Below are positions 53,201 to 62,419 of a stretch of 64,000 nt of DNA, piece after piece. The translations under genes and the position numbers were made by a program. Positions within the stretch are counted from its first letter, which is position 1, and every line of letters begins with the position of its first letter. The stretch lies in the NCBI GenBank assembly GCA_017433725.1, contig JAFRGQ010000025.1, forward strand, positions 1-64,000, in the 5' to 3' direction. Source of the DNA: Lachnospiraceae bacterium. Lineage in GTDB: Bacteria; Bacillota; Clostridia; Lachnospirales; Lachnospiraceae. Below the pieces are notes generated by a model. It was given only the letters and a program-made list of their open reading frames with translations. It had not been told where the DNA came from and searched no databases.

Positions 53201-53889
53201 TTGTGGCAGGAATTCGCAACAATTCAAATGCCAACGCCGCCGTGATCGAAACGCAACTGGACAAAGGAAGCAAGTATCAGAGGTGGAAGCTCAAAAAGCA
53301 GAGCGACGGAAGCTACAGCATTCTGAACGCTCAGACGGGCAAGGCGCTTTATCTGCTCGGCGGGAAGACCGCTAACGGAACAAATGTCGGTCAGTATAGC
53401 TATTCCGGTACCCTCAACCAGAGGTTCTATCTGGTTCAGTCATCTGCGATCGCCCATACGTACAGCAATACGTATACAATTCGTGCGGCCGGAAAAACAT
53501 CTCTTGCGCTCGACATAGTAAATGCTTCGAAGGACGGCGGAGCCAACGCCCGCATTTATAACTACAGCGGCGGTGCATCCCAGAAGTTCCGTCTGATGTA
53601 CAGCGGGAACGGCTACTACCGCATCATGAATGTAAATTCGGGAAAAGTGCTCGGAATAAAAGGAGACACAAAGACCAACGGGGCAAATGTCCGCCAGGCT
53701 ACCTGGATGGCCACTGCCGGCCAGCGATGGAAGGTGGTCAAGAACTCGGATGGATCGATAACTCTGCAGAGTGCGCTCGGAACTGCCCTTGATATTTATG
53801 CGGGATCGATGACTCCAAATGCAAATGTCGATTCCTGGGCTGTCAATAAGACTACTGCGCAGAAATGGAAGCTTGTGAAGGTCTCCTGA
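50266..53889 (+). CDS. secreted papain-like (C1A) protease with Ig-like and ricin-type repeats
   Basis: This 1207-aa protein has a signal peptide (1-28), then an acidic Ser/Thr/Glu-rich segment to about 115. The C1A peptidase domain (about 170-430) has Cys196 in TCWAFSAM, His371 in DHAVTIVGWND and Asn397 in IQNSWGADWGESGY. A Big_2/Ig-like region (about 600-700) follows, then a ricin-type lectin repeat (YYKIENFHTGLVMTI ... NGRDEQLWRI). Further C-terminal blocks are of the form SYSILNAQTGKALYLLGG and YRIMNVNSGKVLGIKG. The C-terminal lectin-type repeats could bind wall or host glycans. No sorting signal is seen. The gene overlaps cobB by one base. Confidence 0.8.
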   Translation: MKRNVCTKLMAALLAAILIMPTQWTAYASEYEAADISPEMQTDIKDKFLWTEENELSEDTSVSDEAEAQEMTDAETETEKDTDGVPEESADPETEEVQPDGTADSSDTPADSEGTVTIIHNEGYSVPEPEVFDGLYAIDACEDMENASGEIIPVVGYEITAEEATNEELLGAASYPSEYYPTVSTGISAQGGNLTCWAFSAMTCGERYLLTKGITDSVNLSEKHLLYGYYHHSGDIAIPTTGYKWYNTTGSFYMPVAALAELLGAADENKYPYTMDPLSSNEYTDDIAHLEEAIFLPNYPSKSSSWKGDLWNAVNEKIKEAVMEYGAVWVSMDSTHKHSVTEWYTEWPLTSTTDSAGNTTITYGDKPQADHAVTIVGWNDEKVIPGAENPGAFYIQNSWGADWGESGYCWLSYEDASLNNPVTYRMELSELGKTRDTEVFSHTGTGFCGKVLGSVNLNYGVNVYTTDHAVIIDSVGFYTKDASEYEVEIIKDITDPTDPISGTVAVSAQGSILGDGFHRVSLDQSVLLGSGEKFAVKVQCVNNSGKYSVTFEGPISDRRKTVCEQGTSYFYYKGKAYDCATTTNLSKQSLSDNYRNACIYAYGNSAERLSISGDVSIAKLGDTFMLEAFMEDEQEGETKVIPTWSTDAEGITVSDEGFVTVTDSALTGSVTIIAEYAGLWGIYQFHVEADASASEVSGLRLIGVPGTSLVIGSEEDTDAAGCGDITRESNGAPELDYLIEETETAYYKIENFHTGLVMTIDEDDGMGNYYVLQDVWNGRDEQLWRILKAEGGYIIMNKSNGTCLSIFDSEGQEFEFIVTNGSSDRTSSFWTITEQTVDLAKAKMSVPVSAALINGKATVQPTLVYGYRTLVKGKEYSVSYSNNTKAGTATVTVKGIGYMTGSKKGTFTAVNSAASITSGKAYMIVPVRAPLQTLTVKKGSMLPNTDIYLSVPGSSESQRFIFTKNSNGTYTVTDQKSDFVAGIRNNSNANAAVIETQLDKGSKYQRWKLKKQSDGSYSILNAQTGKALYLLGGKTANGTNVGQYSYSGTLNQRFYLVQSSAIAHTYSNTYTIRAAGKTSLALDIVNASKDGGANARIYNYSGGASQKFRLMYSGNGYYRIMNVNSGKVLGIKGDTKTNGANVRQATWMATAGQRWKVVKNSDGSITLQSALGTALDIYAGSMTPNANVDSWAVNKTTAQKWKLVKVS

Positions 53890-53894
53890 AACAT

Positions 53895-53966
53895 GTGCCG
53901 ATTCCCGGGCTGTCAACAATAAGGCTGCGCAGAAATGGAAGCTTGTGAAGGCTCCTGAAACATGTG
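53895..53966 (+). repeat. diverged duplicate of the protease gene's 3' end
   Basis: About 70 bases downstream of the stop repeat the last 70 bases of the gene (53826-53897), with a few substitutions and small indels. GCGCAGAAATGGAAGCTTGT is identical in both, and both run through TCCTGAAACATGTG. It is an untranslated copy of the coding end, in tandem. Confidence 0.75.
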
Positions 53967-54024
53967 GCATATTTCTGCGACAGCCGTTTCAGTCTACGTC
54001 TACCGACTGTGCATGTTTTTTATT

Positions 54025-54108
54025 CTTCATCGCGCAATACTTGTGACTTAAGTCATGAGATACGCGCGCAAAGTGAAATCTGGCTTCATCGTGAGTACAA
54101 CCTCGCGA
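54025..54108 (+). repeat. interspersed hairpin repeat A3
   Basis: CTTCATCGCGCAATACTTGTG starts the copy; GGCTTCATCGTGAGTACAAC and CTCGCGA end it, but the outer right arm (ATGAAG) is lost. It lies between the protease and cohesin-like genes in a 290-base gap that also contains the duplicate at 53895. Confidence 0.65.
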
Positions 54109-54179
54109 CTTCCGATAACATACCTTGTCCGGGATAGTCGTGTGGACGGGATTTGAACAGTGACTTATGAGGACATACT

Positions 54180-55262
54180 ATGCGTGACAGAATAAGTAAA
54201 AGTGTAATTCGAAATATCTGCTGCACAGCACATATCATGCTTTGTATGGTCATAACGGCATTGCTCCTTGCGGGCAATGCCGCTTTCGTACATGCCGGTG
54301 AGGCGGAGATCATGTGTGTGATGGAGCGGATCGGCGACGGGAAGCTCGGGATGCGCATAGACGCCGGTAAAAATTCCGGCATTGATGCTTACGACCTCGA
54401 TCTTGTCTATGATCCGCAATCAGTCAGGCCGGTCGAGGCGGAGGCGAGGGGCGGTGAGCCGATCGCATTTGCATATCATGACATAAATGACAGAGGCGTG
54501 TTCCGCATCGTGGGTCTCATGAGGGACCCTATAACGAAATCCGGAACGTTTCTGTATATCGAGTGGGAGGCTGTATCGGCAGAGGATATGCAATATGTCC
54601 CGGCGCTTGGCGTGCGTGATCTCGCAGACAGCGAGGGGGAAGACCTCTCCTATGGGATTTCGTATACGGGCGTCGATGGCGGAGCTGTAACGCCGAGTCC
54701 GTCAAAGCAAGCGGTGAGTAATGCGGAAAATAGCGGCAACGCTCAGGGAGGAGCCGACCGGACAGATGAGGCAACACCGTCGGTAAATGCTGATAACGGA
54801 AACCAATCGGGGGAAAGAGGGAATATCAATGTGGCGGAGACTCCTGCCTCGGATGATGCCGAGGATACGAATGCCTATACCGCAGATGGTGATGCAGCCG
54901 GGCAGGCCGGAAAAAATCGCGCTAATCTGAAGGCTACTGCGGTCCCGGACGATAGCCGGGCGGCGACGGATGAGAGTGGCGATCAGGGTGAGGACGGTAC
55001 AGGCGACATGAGCAGCGAAGAATCCCTCGCGGATGAGAAGGGTGCAGGCCGTATAGAAACAGAGAATGCGTTTTCGGAGGACGCTCACATATCAGATGAC
55101 AGCGTGTCTGCGCACGCTGCCGTAACACTCGACGATGATACTGTTGAGCAGGATAAAGATACTAAGCCGACTTCTGTGAAAGGAGCTGCGGTGATTATTG
55201 TGCTTGTCCTGGCAGCGGTGCTCGGCGGAGTTTTCTATTATAATAAGAAGAAAGTACGATAA
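54180..55262 (+). CDS. cell-surface protein with cohesin-like domain and C-terminal anchor
   Basis: This 360-aa protein has a signal peptide (to about 39, AFVHAGEAE). Residues of about 45-160 resemble a cohesin/CBM-like beta sandwich: GIDAYDLDLVYDPQSVRPVEA, FRIVGLMRD, GTFLYIEWEAV. A long acidic linker rich in Asp, Ser, Asn and Ala follows, and then a membrane helix (GAAVIIVLVLAAVLGGVFYY) with a basic tail. Cohesins bind dockerins, but here no dockerin protein is nearby, so the domain may simply be a carbohydrate- or protein-binding fold. No LPxTG is present; it is held by the helix. Confidence 0.6.
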   Translation: MRDRISKSVIRNICCTAHIMLCMVITALLLAGNAAFVHAGEAEIMCVMERIGDGKLGMRIDAGKNSGIDAYDLDLVYDPQSVRPVEAEARGGEPIAFAYHDINDRGVFRIVGLMRDPITKSGTFLYIEWEAVSAEDMQYVPALGVRDLADSEGEDLSYGISYTGVDGGAVTPSPSKQAVSNAENSGNAQGGADRTDEATPSVNADNGNQSGERGNINVAETPASDDAEDTNAYTADGDAAGQAGKNRANLKATAVPDDSRAATDESGDQGEDGTGDMSSEESLADEKGAGRIETENAFSEDAHISDDSVSAHAAVTLDDDTVEQDKDTKPTSVKGAAVIIVLVLAAVLGGVFYYNKKKVR

Positions 55263-55277
55263 AAAGAGTAGGTTACC

Positions 55278-55383
55278 ATTCAGCTGTCTCTTTCCACAAG
55301 CAGCACCAAGGCAGGACAAGAGTTTACCGATGAATACGTATACCGATGCCGTAGGATATGCATACAATGTAAGACAGCTGAAT
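55278..55383 (+). repeat. palindromic element C2 (deleted relative of C1)
   Basis: ATTCAGCTGTCT (55278-55289) and AGACAGCTGAAT (55372-55383) form perfect 12-base terminal inverted repeats. From CAGGAC to the right end it matches C1 (17910-17983) closely. The left half of C1 is deleted. It occupies the gap before the rpsF promoter. Confidence 0.75.
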
Positions 55384-55429
55384 AGTAACACTTAGATATG
55401 AATACGCAAAATGATTTTCTCAAAAGAAC

Positions 55430-55458
55430 TTGTAATTTAAAAATTCGTATGATATAGT
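55430..55458 (+). promoter_or_regulatory. promoter of the rpsF operon
   Basis: TTGTAA (55430-55435) and TATAGT (55453-55458) are 17 bases apart. The start would be near 55465, leaving a 75-base leader that contains the S6:S18-type motif. Confidence 0.65.
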
Positions 55459-55490
55459 ATGGATTCGTGAGAGTTTAAATCATGTTCCTT

Positions 55491-55520
55491 GTCTCCCGCA
55501 TGAGACGGGAGGCCGGAGAC
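55491..55520 (+). promoter_or_regulatory. S6:S18 autoregulatory leader motif (likely)
   Basis: GTCTC (55491-55495) pairs with GAGAC (55516-55520); inside, CCCG pairs with CGGG. AGGCCG is left unpaired on the 3' side, giving the CCG bulge known from the rpsF leader where the S6:S18 complex binds and represses. The position 20 bases before rpsF and its ribosome site fits. Confidence 0.65.
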
Positions 55521-55539
55521 CAAAAGGAGGAAAAGTAAC

Positions 55540-55959
55540 ATGAATAAGTATGAATTGGCATTAGTTGTTAGCGCTAAGCTTGACAACGAAGGCGTCGCAG
55601 CTGTTGTTGACAATGCAAAGCAGCTGATCGAGCGTTTCGGTGGTCAGGTAAGCGAAGTTGAAGAGTGGGGAAAGCGCAAGCTGGCTTATGAAATCCAGAA
55701 GCAGACAGAAGCTTTCTATTTCTTCGTTCAGTTCGAAGCTGACACAACAGCACCGGCTGAGATCGAGTCCCGTATGAGAATTATGGAGAATGTTCTTCGT
55801 TATCTCGTAATCCGCAAGGATGAGAACGATACCTTCAAGGTAACACCGGAGAAGGCTCCGGCCGCAGAGACAGCTGAGGAAGCCGAAGCTGAAGAAGCAG
55901 TTGAAGAGGCTCCGGAAGCCCCGGAAGTTCCGGCTGAAGAGGCAGAGACAGAGGAATAA
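55540..55959 (+). CDS. rpsF: 30S ribosomal protein S6
   Basis: This 139-aa protein has the S6 core in residues 1-95: MNKYELALVVSAKLDNEG, VEEWGKRKLAYEIQKQTEAFYFFVQF and RIMENVLRYLVIRKDEN. A C-terminal tail of about 40 residues is almost only Glu, Ala and Pro, longer than in most S6 proteins. S6 binds the central domain of 16S rRNA with S18. AAAGGAGG precedes the ATG. It opens the rpsF-ssb-rpsR cluster. Confidence 0.97.
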   Translation: MNKYELALVVSAKLDNEGVAAVVDNAKQLIERFGGQVSEVEEWGKRKLAYEIQKQTEAFYFFVQFEADTTAPAEIESRMRIMENVLRYLVIRKDENDTFKVTPEKAPAAETAEEAEAEEAVEEAPEAPEVPAEEAETEE

Positions 55960-56006
55960 TGCTCATTTGATGATAACAATTCAGTCAGAAAAATGAGGTA
56001 CAATAT

Positions 56007-56492
56007 ATGAACGTTTTAGTAATGATGGGGCGCCTTACGCGTGACCCGGAAGTCCGTTACGGAGCAAGCGGAAACGCAGTCGCGAGATTTTCACTCGCAG
56101 TTGATCGCAGATTTAAGAGAGAGGGACAGGCGGACGCCGACTTCTTCAACTGCGTTTCATTTGGTCGTCAGGCGGAGTTCGTGGAGAAGTATCTTCACAA
56201 GGGCGTTAAAGTAGTTATTCAGGGCAGTCTGCAGAACGACAATTATCAGAATCGTGAAGGTCAGACGGTTTACCGTGACCAGATCGTTATCGATAATATC
56301 GAATTTGCCGAGAGCAAGGCAGCAAGCCAGCAGAATGCAGCCGCTTTCAATGCGAGACCGCAGTATTCCGCTCCGGCATCACAGCCGGCACCGGCTCCGG
56401 CACAGCGCCGTGAGACACCGGCAGCAGATTTTTCGGGTGACGGATTCATGAATATCCCGGACGGGATTGATGAGGAGCTTCCGTTCAGCTAA
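56007..56492 (+). CDS. ssb: single-stranded DNA-binding protein
   Basis: This 161-aa protein has an OB fold in 1-105 (MNVLVMMGRLTRDPEVRYG, FFNCVSFGRQAEFVEKYLHKG, VVIQGSLQNDNYQNREGQTVY). A Gln/Pro/Ala-rich linker and the acidic tip DEELPFS, which recruits partner proteins, follow. It coats single-stranded DNA during replication and repair. The gene sits between rpsF and rpsR as in other Firmicutes. Confidence 0.97.
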   Translation: MNVLVMMGRLTRDPEVRYGASGNAVARFSLAVDRRFKREGQADADFFNCVSFGRQAEFVEKYLHKGVKVVIQGSLQNDNYQNREGQTVYRDQIVIDNIEFAESKAASQQNAAAFNARPQYSAPASQPAPAPAQRRETPAADFSGDGFMNIPDGIDEELPFS

Positions 56493-56625
56493 GGCAATGA
56501 CTTCTGAGACGAAGCAGAAAAATCCTCCGAGGCGGAGGAAAAATTAAAGAAAAGGTCACACAGACCGATACAATGGATGAGAACCCTCCCTCCGGGAGGC
56601 ACGAAGATAGAGAGGAGAGCTGACA

Positions 56626-56895
56626 ATGGCTTATCAGAGAAATGGCGAAGGCCGTGAAGGTGGATACAGAAGAAAACCGAGTGGATTCCGCAGAAGAAAG
56701 AAAGTTTGCGTATTCTGTGGCAAGGAAGGCGAGATCAGCTACAAGGATGTAAATAAGCTTAAGAGATATATCTCTGAGCGTGGCAAGATTCTTCCGAGAA
56801 GAATTACCGGCAATTGTTCAAAGCATCAGCGTGCTCTGACACTCGCTGTAAAGCGTGCACGCCACCTTGCTATTCTTCCGTACGTTCAGGATTGA
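56626..56895 (+). CDS. rpsR: 30S ribosomal protein S18
   Basis: This 89-aa protein has the S18 core: [42 protein letters not shown]. It forms a dimer with S6 on 16S rRNA. The N-terminal 25 residues are basic and Arg/Gly-rich. GAGAGGAG precedes the ATG. The 133 bases before it hold two short hairpins (CCTCC/GGAGG at 56532-56547 and 56584-56600), perhaps used for independent control. Confidence 0.97.
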   Translation: MAYQRNGEGREGGYRRKPSGFRRRKKVCVFCGKEGEISYKDVNKLKRYISERGKILPRRITGNCSKHQRALTLAVKRARHLAILPYVQD

Positions 56896-56939
56896 TACCG
56901 CGTCGGAAGTTGCAAACCCGGCTTCTATAGGCTATAATA

Positions 56940-56981
56940 AAGCCGTCACTATACCTTGGGATAGTGGCGGCTTCATTTTTT
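56940..56981 (+). terminator. rho-independent terminator after rpsR
   Basis: AAGCCGTCACTAT pairs with ATAGTGGCGGCTT, with one G-U pair, around ACCTTGGG, followed by CATTTTTT. It separates rpsR from gdpP, whose ATG lies only 15 bases further, so gdpP relies on read-through or a promoter inside rpsR. Confidence 0.85.
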
Positions 56982-56996
56982 CTACAGGAGAAACTA

Positions 56997-59039
56997 ATGG
57001 AACAATTTGAAATCACTAACCAGGTCCGAAAGTACATACAGACTCCTATATGGCTAAGTCTATGCCTGGTAGGCGCTATACCCGTGCTCTATGTAACATC
57101 AGGTAAGAAGGCTGCCTATGTCGGCATCGGACTGCTTGTGGTATATCTCGTGATCACAGCCATTCTGTATCGCTTTCAGAGAGTGCGTCTTGCCAATGAG
57201 CTTGTGTCATTTGCCGCCCAGTACGGCCAGGTGCAGCATCGCCTGATTCAGGAGCTGGTTCTCCCGTATGCACTTCTGGATCTCAGGGGCGGCGTACTTT
57301 GGATGAACGATGAATTTGCCGGTATCGCCGGTAAGGATTTGAATTTTCATAAGAACATCGCAGCAATCTTTCCTGAGATTACGAATGCGAAGCTTCCGGG
57401 CAGGGATCCCCGTACCGAAGTTACGGTCGTTAAAGGTGAGAATACTTACAGGGCCGCCATGCAGAAACTCGTCATGAAAGAACTGATCGATATGGAGAAC
57501 GGTGATCAGGATCCTGAAAAGAACTCTGTCATCGCGATCTATCTGTTCGACGAAACGGAGCTGTCAGAACTTATCGAAGATCGTGATAATAACCGTATCG
57601 TATGCGGTCTCCTCAGTCTGGATAACTATGAGGAAGCCCTTGAGAGCGTTGATGAGCTTAGAAAATCCTTGCTTCTCGCGCTGATAGAGAGAAAAATCAA
57701 CAAGTATTTTACAGACGTGGACGGAATCTGCCGTAAGATCGAGAAAGATAAGTACTTCTTTATTATAAGAAAGAAAGCACTCGATGAGTTGGAAGCCAAA
57801 AAGTTCTCCATTCTGGAAGACGTAAAGACCGTAAATGTCGGTAACGAGATCTCCATGACGATCTCTATCGGTATTGCCTTCGGTTCCCACTATTTCATTC
57901 AGAATGCGGAAGCTGCGAGAGGCGCTATAGAACTGGCACTCGGCCGCGGCGGTGATCAGGTCGTCGTAAAGGAAGGCTATAATACACGCTATTTCGGAGG
58001 CAAGACAGAGTCTGTCGAGAAGTACACCAGAGTAAAAGCCCGCGTAAAGGCACACGCATTAAAAGAAATTATCTCAAGTAAAAATGAAGTCTTTATTATG
58101 GGTCACAAGATACCGGACGTCGACGCACTCGGCGCGGCTGTCGGTATCTATCGATGTGCTCGGACCATTGATAAGCCCGCAGCCATCGTTTTAGACAATC
58201 CGCCGGATTCCATCAGACCGATGGTCGAGGGATTCAAGGGCAATCCGGATTACGGTGAGCATATGTTCATCTCGACGCGTGAGGCGAAGGAACGGATCAA
58301 CAGCAGTACAGTCGTTGTAGTTGTTGACACGAACAAGCCGAACTACACAGAATGTGAAGACCTTCTGAGAAGGACAAATGCGATCGTTGTCCTTGACCAC
58401 CATCGTCAGGGAAGAGAAGTCATTCAGAATGCAGTCCTCTCTTATATTGAACCGTATGCATCGAGTGCGTGCGAGATGGTAGCAGAGGTTGTTCAATATT
58501 TTGATGACTCACTGAAGATCCGCCCGCTCGAAGCGGACGCGATGTACGCCGGAATCATGGTCGATACAAGTAACTTCCTCACAAGAACGGGCGTCCGCAC
58601 ATTTGAAGCGGCAGCTTTTCTGAGGAGGAACGGAGCGGACGTCACCCGCATTCGCAAGATGTTCCGCGACAATATGGAAGACATTCAGGCGAAGTCGAGG
58701 GCAATCGCCGAGGCAGAAATATTTGCAGATTGCTTTGCGATTTCCGAGTGTAAGAGTGAAGGTCTGAAGAGTCCGACCGTCGTCGCTGCACAGACAGCCA
58801 ATGAGCTGCTTTCTGTGGTAGGCGTCAAAGCTTCCTTTGTATTGACAGACTACAACCAGATGATTTATATCAGTGCCCGTGCTATTGACGAGATCAATGT
58901 CCAGTTGATCATGGAGAGACTGGGCGGCGGCGGACACCTGAATATCGCAGGAGCGCAGCTTCCGGATACTACGATGGAGGAAGCAGTGACGCTTCTTAAG
59001 AAAACAATTTTACAAATGCAGGAAGAAGGAGATATTTGA
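56997..59039 (+). CDS. gdpP: c-di-AMP phosphodiesterase GdpP (PAS-GGDEF-DHH/DHHA1)
   Basis: This protein has 680 aa from ATG 56997 with AGGAGA upstream. Two N-terminal membrane helices ([34 protein letters not shown]) are followed by a PAS-like domain, a degenerate GGDEF domain and the DHH-DHHA1 phosphodiesterase. Metal motifs are [33 protein letters not shown] and, near the end, [12 protein letters not shown]. GdpP hydrolyses cyclic di-AMP, linking cell-wall and osmotic control. It lies between rpsR and rplI as in many Firmicutes. Its stop overlaps the rplI start (TGATG). Confidence 0.95.
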   Translation: MEQFEITNQVRKYIQTPIWLSLCLVGAIPVLYVTSGKKAAYVGIGLLVVYLVITAILYRFQRVRLANELVSFAAQYGQVQHRLIQELVLPYALLDLRGGVLWMNDEFAGIAGKDLNFHKNIAAIFPEITNAKLPGRDPRTEVTVVKGENTYRAAMQKLVMKELIDMENGDQDPEKNSVIAIYLFDETELSELIEDRDNNRIVCGLLSLDNYEEALESVDELRKSLLLALIERKINKYFTDVDGICRKIEKDKYFFIIRKKALDELEAKKFSILEDVKTVNVGNEISMTISIGIAFGSHYFIQNAEAARGAIELALGRGGDQVVVKEGYNTRYFGGKTESVEKYTRVKARVKAHALKEIISSKNEVFIMGHKIPDVDALGAAVGIYRCARTIDKPAAIVLDNPPDSIRPMVEGFKGNPDYGEHMFISTREAKERINSSTVVVVVDTNKPNYTECEDLLRRTNAIVVLDHHRQGREVIQNAVLSYIEPYASSACEMVAEVVQYFDDSLKIRPLEADAMYAGIMVDTSNFLTRTGVRTFEAAAFLRRNGADVTRIRKMFRDNMEDIQAKSRAIAEAEIFADCFAISECKSEGLKSPTVVAAQTANELLSVVGVKASFVLTDYNQMIYISARAIDEINVQLIMERLGGGGHLNIAGAQLPDTTMEEAVTLLKKTILQMQEEGDI

Positions 59040-59485
59040 TGAAAGTTTTATTACTTGCCGATGTTAAGAGCCTCGGAAAAAAGGATGATATTGTAAATGT
59101 TTCTGACGGGTATGCACGCAATATGCTCTTCCCGAAGAAGCTCGCTGTGGCAGCGACTCCGAAGAATATGAAAGATGTCGAGCTGAAAAAGAAGAACGAG
59201 GCCAGAATCGAGGCGGAGAAGCTGAAGGAAGCGCAGGCGTTCGCAGAGGATCTCTCCAAAAAGTCCGTCACAGTCGGTATCAAAATCGGAAGCGGCGGAA
59301 GAGCATTCGGCTCTGTTTCCACTAAGGAAATTGCCGAGGCAGCCAAAGAGCAGCTCGGCGTCGAACTTGACAGAAAGAAAATGAATCTGGAAGCTCCTCT
59401 GCGTGAACTGGGAGAATCCACAGTGCAGGTGCGTGTACATCCGAAGGTGACAGCCAATCTGAAGGTCATTGTAAAGGAAATCTGA
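59039..59485 (+). CDS. rplI: 50S ribosomal protein L9
   Basis: This 148-aa protein begins [36 protein letters not shown], a classic L9 N-terminal domain, joined by a long helix to the C-terminal RNA-binding domain. ATG 59039 overlaps the gdpP stop. L9 binds 23S rRNA near the L1 stalk. Confidence 0.97.
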   Translation: MKVLLLADVKSLGKKDDIVNVSDGYARNMLFPKKLAVAATPKNMKDVELKKKNEARIEAEKLKEAQAFAEDLSKKSVTVGIKIGSGGRAFGSVSTKEIAEAAKEQLGVELDRKKMNLEAPLRELGESTVQVRVHPKVTANLKVIVKEI

Positions 59486-59491
59486 TAAAGT

Positions 59492-60853
59492 ATGGAAGAA
59501 GCTCTTATTAAACGCATACCGCCCCACTCACTCGAGGCGGAAAAATCGGTCATCGGTTCCATGCTGATGAGTCGCGATGCGGTGATTACTGCCTGCGAGA
59601 TCCTGAACAAGGATGATTTTTATGAGCAGCAGTACGGAGTTCTCTTCGAAGCCATGAGGGAGCTGAATGAGGCGGGAAAACCGGTCGATGTCGTGACGCT
59701 TCAGGACAGACTTCACGAGAAGGACGTCCCGCCAGAGGTCGCGGATATGGCATTCGTTGCGGATATTCTTTCGTCCGTTCCGACATCGGCCAATGTCAGG
59801 TCTTATGCGGAGATCGTCAGCCAGAAAGCGACACTTCGCAGGTTGATCAAGGTGACCGGTGATATTGAGAACGAATGCTATCTGGGCAAGACGGATATGC
59901 AGACGATTCTCGAAAAGACAGAAAAAAACATATTTGAGGTCCTGCAGCAGAGGACGACGGATCAGGAAGTACCGATCAAGGATGTCGTTATGGATACTCT
60001 TGAGCGGATTGAGAAAGCGTCCAGAATGAAGAGTCAGGTAACAGGACTGCCGACCGGATTTCTGGATCTGGACTACAAGACATCAGGATTTCAAAATTCG
60101 GATTTTATTCTGATCGCTGCCAGACCGTCAATGGGAAAGACGGCGTTTGTTTTAAATATCGCGCAGTACATGGCGTTCCGGCAGAATCTGCCGTGTGCTG
60201 TCTTCTCACTGGAGATGTCGAGAGATCAGCTTATGAATCGTCTGTTTTCTCTGGAATCGAGAGTCGATTCGCAAGCTCTGAGGACCGGAAAGCTGAAGGA
60301 CGACGAGTGGGCTAAGCTGGTGGAGAGCGCCGGCGTTATCAGTAATTCAGGTCTGATCATTGACGATACGCCGGGCATCAATCTGCAGCAGTTTCGTTCA
60401 AAAGCCAGAAAGTATAAACTGGATCATGACATAAAGATAATTTTCATCGACTACCTCCAGCTCATGGCAGGAAACGGGGGCAGGACGGACAATCGTCAGC
60501 AGGAGATTTCCGACATTTCCCGTGCGATGAAATCGCTTGCCAGAGAGCTGAATATACCGATTGTTGCCCTGTCACAGTTGAACCGAGGCGTCGAGCAGCG
60601 CGAAGATCACAGACCGATGCTGTCCGACCTTCGTGAGTCCGGGGCGATCGAGCAGGATGCGGACGTTGTCATGTTCATTTACCGTGACGATTATTACAAT
60701 AAGGATACTGACGAGAAGGGGATTGCCGAGATCATTATCGCAAAACAGAGGAACGGTCCGATCGGTACCGTGAGACTGGTCTGGCTGCCGGATTATACGA
60801 TGTTCGCCAATATGACCCGGGGCCGGGGACAGGGGAATCCGAAGGACGATTGA
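59492..60853 (+). CDS. dnaB: replicative DNA helicase
   Basis: This 453-aa protein has the DnaB N-terminal domain (PPHSLEAEKSVIGSMLMS) and the RecA-like domain with Walker A ARPSMGKTAF, Walker B IIFIDYLQLM and SDLRESGAIEQDADVVMFIYR. It unwinds the replication fork. It starts 6 bases after rplI and is probably translated from the same message. In Bacillus the same gene is called dnaC. Confidence 0.97.
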   Translation: MEEALIKRIPPHSLEAEKSVIGSMLMSRDAVITACEILNKDDFYEQQYGVLFEAMRELNEAGKPVDVVTLQDRLHEKDVPPEVADMAFVADILSSVPTSANVRSYAEIVSQKATLRRLIKVTGDIENECYLGKTDMQTILEKTEKNIFEVLQQRTTDQEVPIKDVVMDTLERIEKASRMKSQVTGLPTGFLDLDYKTSGFQNSDFILIAARPSMGKTAFVLNIAQYMAFRQNLPCAVFSLEMSRDQLMNRLFSLESRVDSQALRTGKLKDDEWAKLVESAGVISNSGLIIDDTPGINLQQFRSKARKYKLDHDIKIIFIDYLQLMAGNGGRTDNRQQEISDISRAMKSLARELNIPIVALSQLNRGVEQREDHRPMLSDLRESGAIEQDADVVMFIYRDDYYNKDTDEKGIAEIIIAKQRNGPIGTVRLVWLPDYTMFANMTRGRGQGNPKDD

Positions 60854-60858
60854 GACCA

Positions 60859-60937
60859 ACTATTCTCGTGATGTAAGTTTATGATACGTGTGCGAGGTGA
60901 CACTCGTCTTCACTGTGAGTACAATCTCGCGATGAAG
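60859..60937 (+). repeat. interspersed hairpin repeat A4 (5'-truncated)
   Basis: TATTCTCGTGATGTAAGTTTATGATACG and the right arm GAGTACAATCTCGCGATGAAG match family A, but the left arm CTTCATCGCG is missing. It lies 5 bases after the dnaB stop in a 243-base gap before glyA. Confidence 0.6.
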
Positions 60938-61096
60938 ATTCAAGACAAAACTGCACATAGAACAGGTGTGGAAAGCGCAGGTGTCTGAAAAGAAACAAAA
61001 ACTGCTATGGAAACTGACGAAATTCTATGGTAATATTGTCCACGTGCGATAAAGCATGGAATCAAAATCCCCCAAACCTGTGTAAAGGAGAAGAAA

Positions 61097-62332
61097 ATGT
61101 ATACTTGGGAAGATATTCACAACGTGGATCCGGAAGTAGCGGACTTGATTCAGAAGGAATTTAATCGTCAGAATTCACATATTGAACTGATTGCTTCGGA
61201 GAACTGGGCAAGCAAGGCTGTTATGTCTGCTATGGGATCTGTTCTCACGAATAAATACGCGGAAGGATATCCGGGACACCGCTACTACGGTGGCTGTGAG
61301 TTTGTGGATGAAATAGAAGATCTTGCAAGGAATCGTGCAATGGAGCTTTTCGGCTGCACATACGCTAACGTTCAGCCGCACTCGGGCGCACAGGCTAACT
61401 TCGCTGTTTTCTATGCTCTTCTTCAGCCGGGCGACACCGTCATGGGAATGAGCCTCGACGAAGGAGGACATCTGACACACGGTTCACCTGCCAATGTATC
61501 CGGAAATTATTTCAAGTCTGTACCGTACGGCGTAGATGAGAACGGTTTTCTCGATTATGATGCATGCGAGAGAATCGCTAAGGAATGCAAGCCGAAGCTG
61601 ATCGTAGCAGGCGCATCTGCATACTGCCGCACGATCGATTTCAAGAGAATGCGGGAAATCGCAGATTCGGTAGGAGCTTACCTCATGGTAGATATGGCTC
61701 ACATCGCAGGTCTTGTAGCAACAGGATATCATCCGAGCCCGATCCCGTATGCGCATGTTGTTACGACAACAACACACAAGACTCTTCGCGGCCCGCGCGG
61801 CGGTATGATCCTGTCGAGTGCGGAATTTGCCAAAGAGCATAAACTCAACAAGGCTGTTTTCCCGGGAACACAGGGCGGTCCGCAGATGCATTCCATCGCC
61901 GGCAAGGCGGTCATGCTCAAGGAGGACCTCTCCCCGGAGTATAAAGAGTATGCAAAACGAGTTGTCGAGAATGCGCAGGCTCTGTGCAGCGGTCTTATCA
62001 GTCGCGGCGTAAAGATCGTGAGCGGTGGAACAGATAATCATCTGATGTTAGTTGATCTGAAGGATTCAGAACTGACAGGTAAGGAAATCGAAGCTCGCCT
62101 CGATAGTGCAAATATCACAGCCAATAAGAATACGGTTCCGCGCGACCCGCGCAGCCCGTTCGTCACGAGCGGTATCCGTCTCGGAACTCCGGCTGTTACT
62201 ACTCGCGGAATGAATACAGAGGATATGGATCGCATTGCCGAAGCGATCGCACTGGTCATCGAGAGCGAGAACAACATAGATAAGGCAAGAGAGATCGTCA
62301 GAGAGCTTACTGACAAATATCCGCTGGAGTAA
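61097..62332 (+). CDS. glyA: serine hydroxymethyltransferase
   Basis: This 411-aa protein has SHMT motifs: [38 protein letters not shown], the PLP lysine in [14 protein letters not shown] and [20 protein letters not shown]. It converts serine and tetrahydrofolate to glycine and methylene-tetrahydrofolate. AAAGGAG precedes the ATG. It follows the replication cluster as a single gene. Confidence 0.97.
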   Translation: MYTWEDIHNVDPEVADLIQKEFNRQNSHIELIASENWASKAVMSAMGSVLTNKYAEGYPGHRYYGGCEFVDEIEDLARNRAMELFGCTYANVQPHSGAQANFAVFYALLQPGDTVMGMSLDEGGHLTHGSPANVSGNYFKSVPYGVDENGFLDYDACERIAKECKPKLIVAGASAYCRTIDFKRMREIADSVGAYLMVDMAHIAGLVATGYHPSPIPYAHVVTTTTHKTLRGPRGGMILSSAEFAKEHKLNKAVFPGTQGGPQMHSIAGKAVMLKEDLSPEYKEYAKRVVENAQALCSGLISRGVKIVSGGTDNHLMLVDLKDSELTGKEIEARLDSANITANKNTVPRDPRSPFVTSGIRLGTPAVTTRGMNTEDMDRIAEAIALVIESENNIDKAREIVRELTDKYPLE

Positions 62333-62419
62333 CCGGTAACGAATATGCCTGTTGCGGATAGTCGTGCAGTCAGAAGCTGCTCGGCATGAACATCTCTTTC
62401 TGAAAGGAAGTGATGGTAT

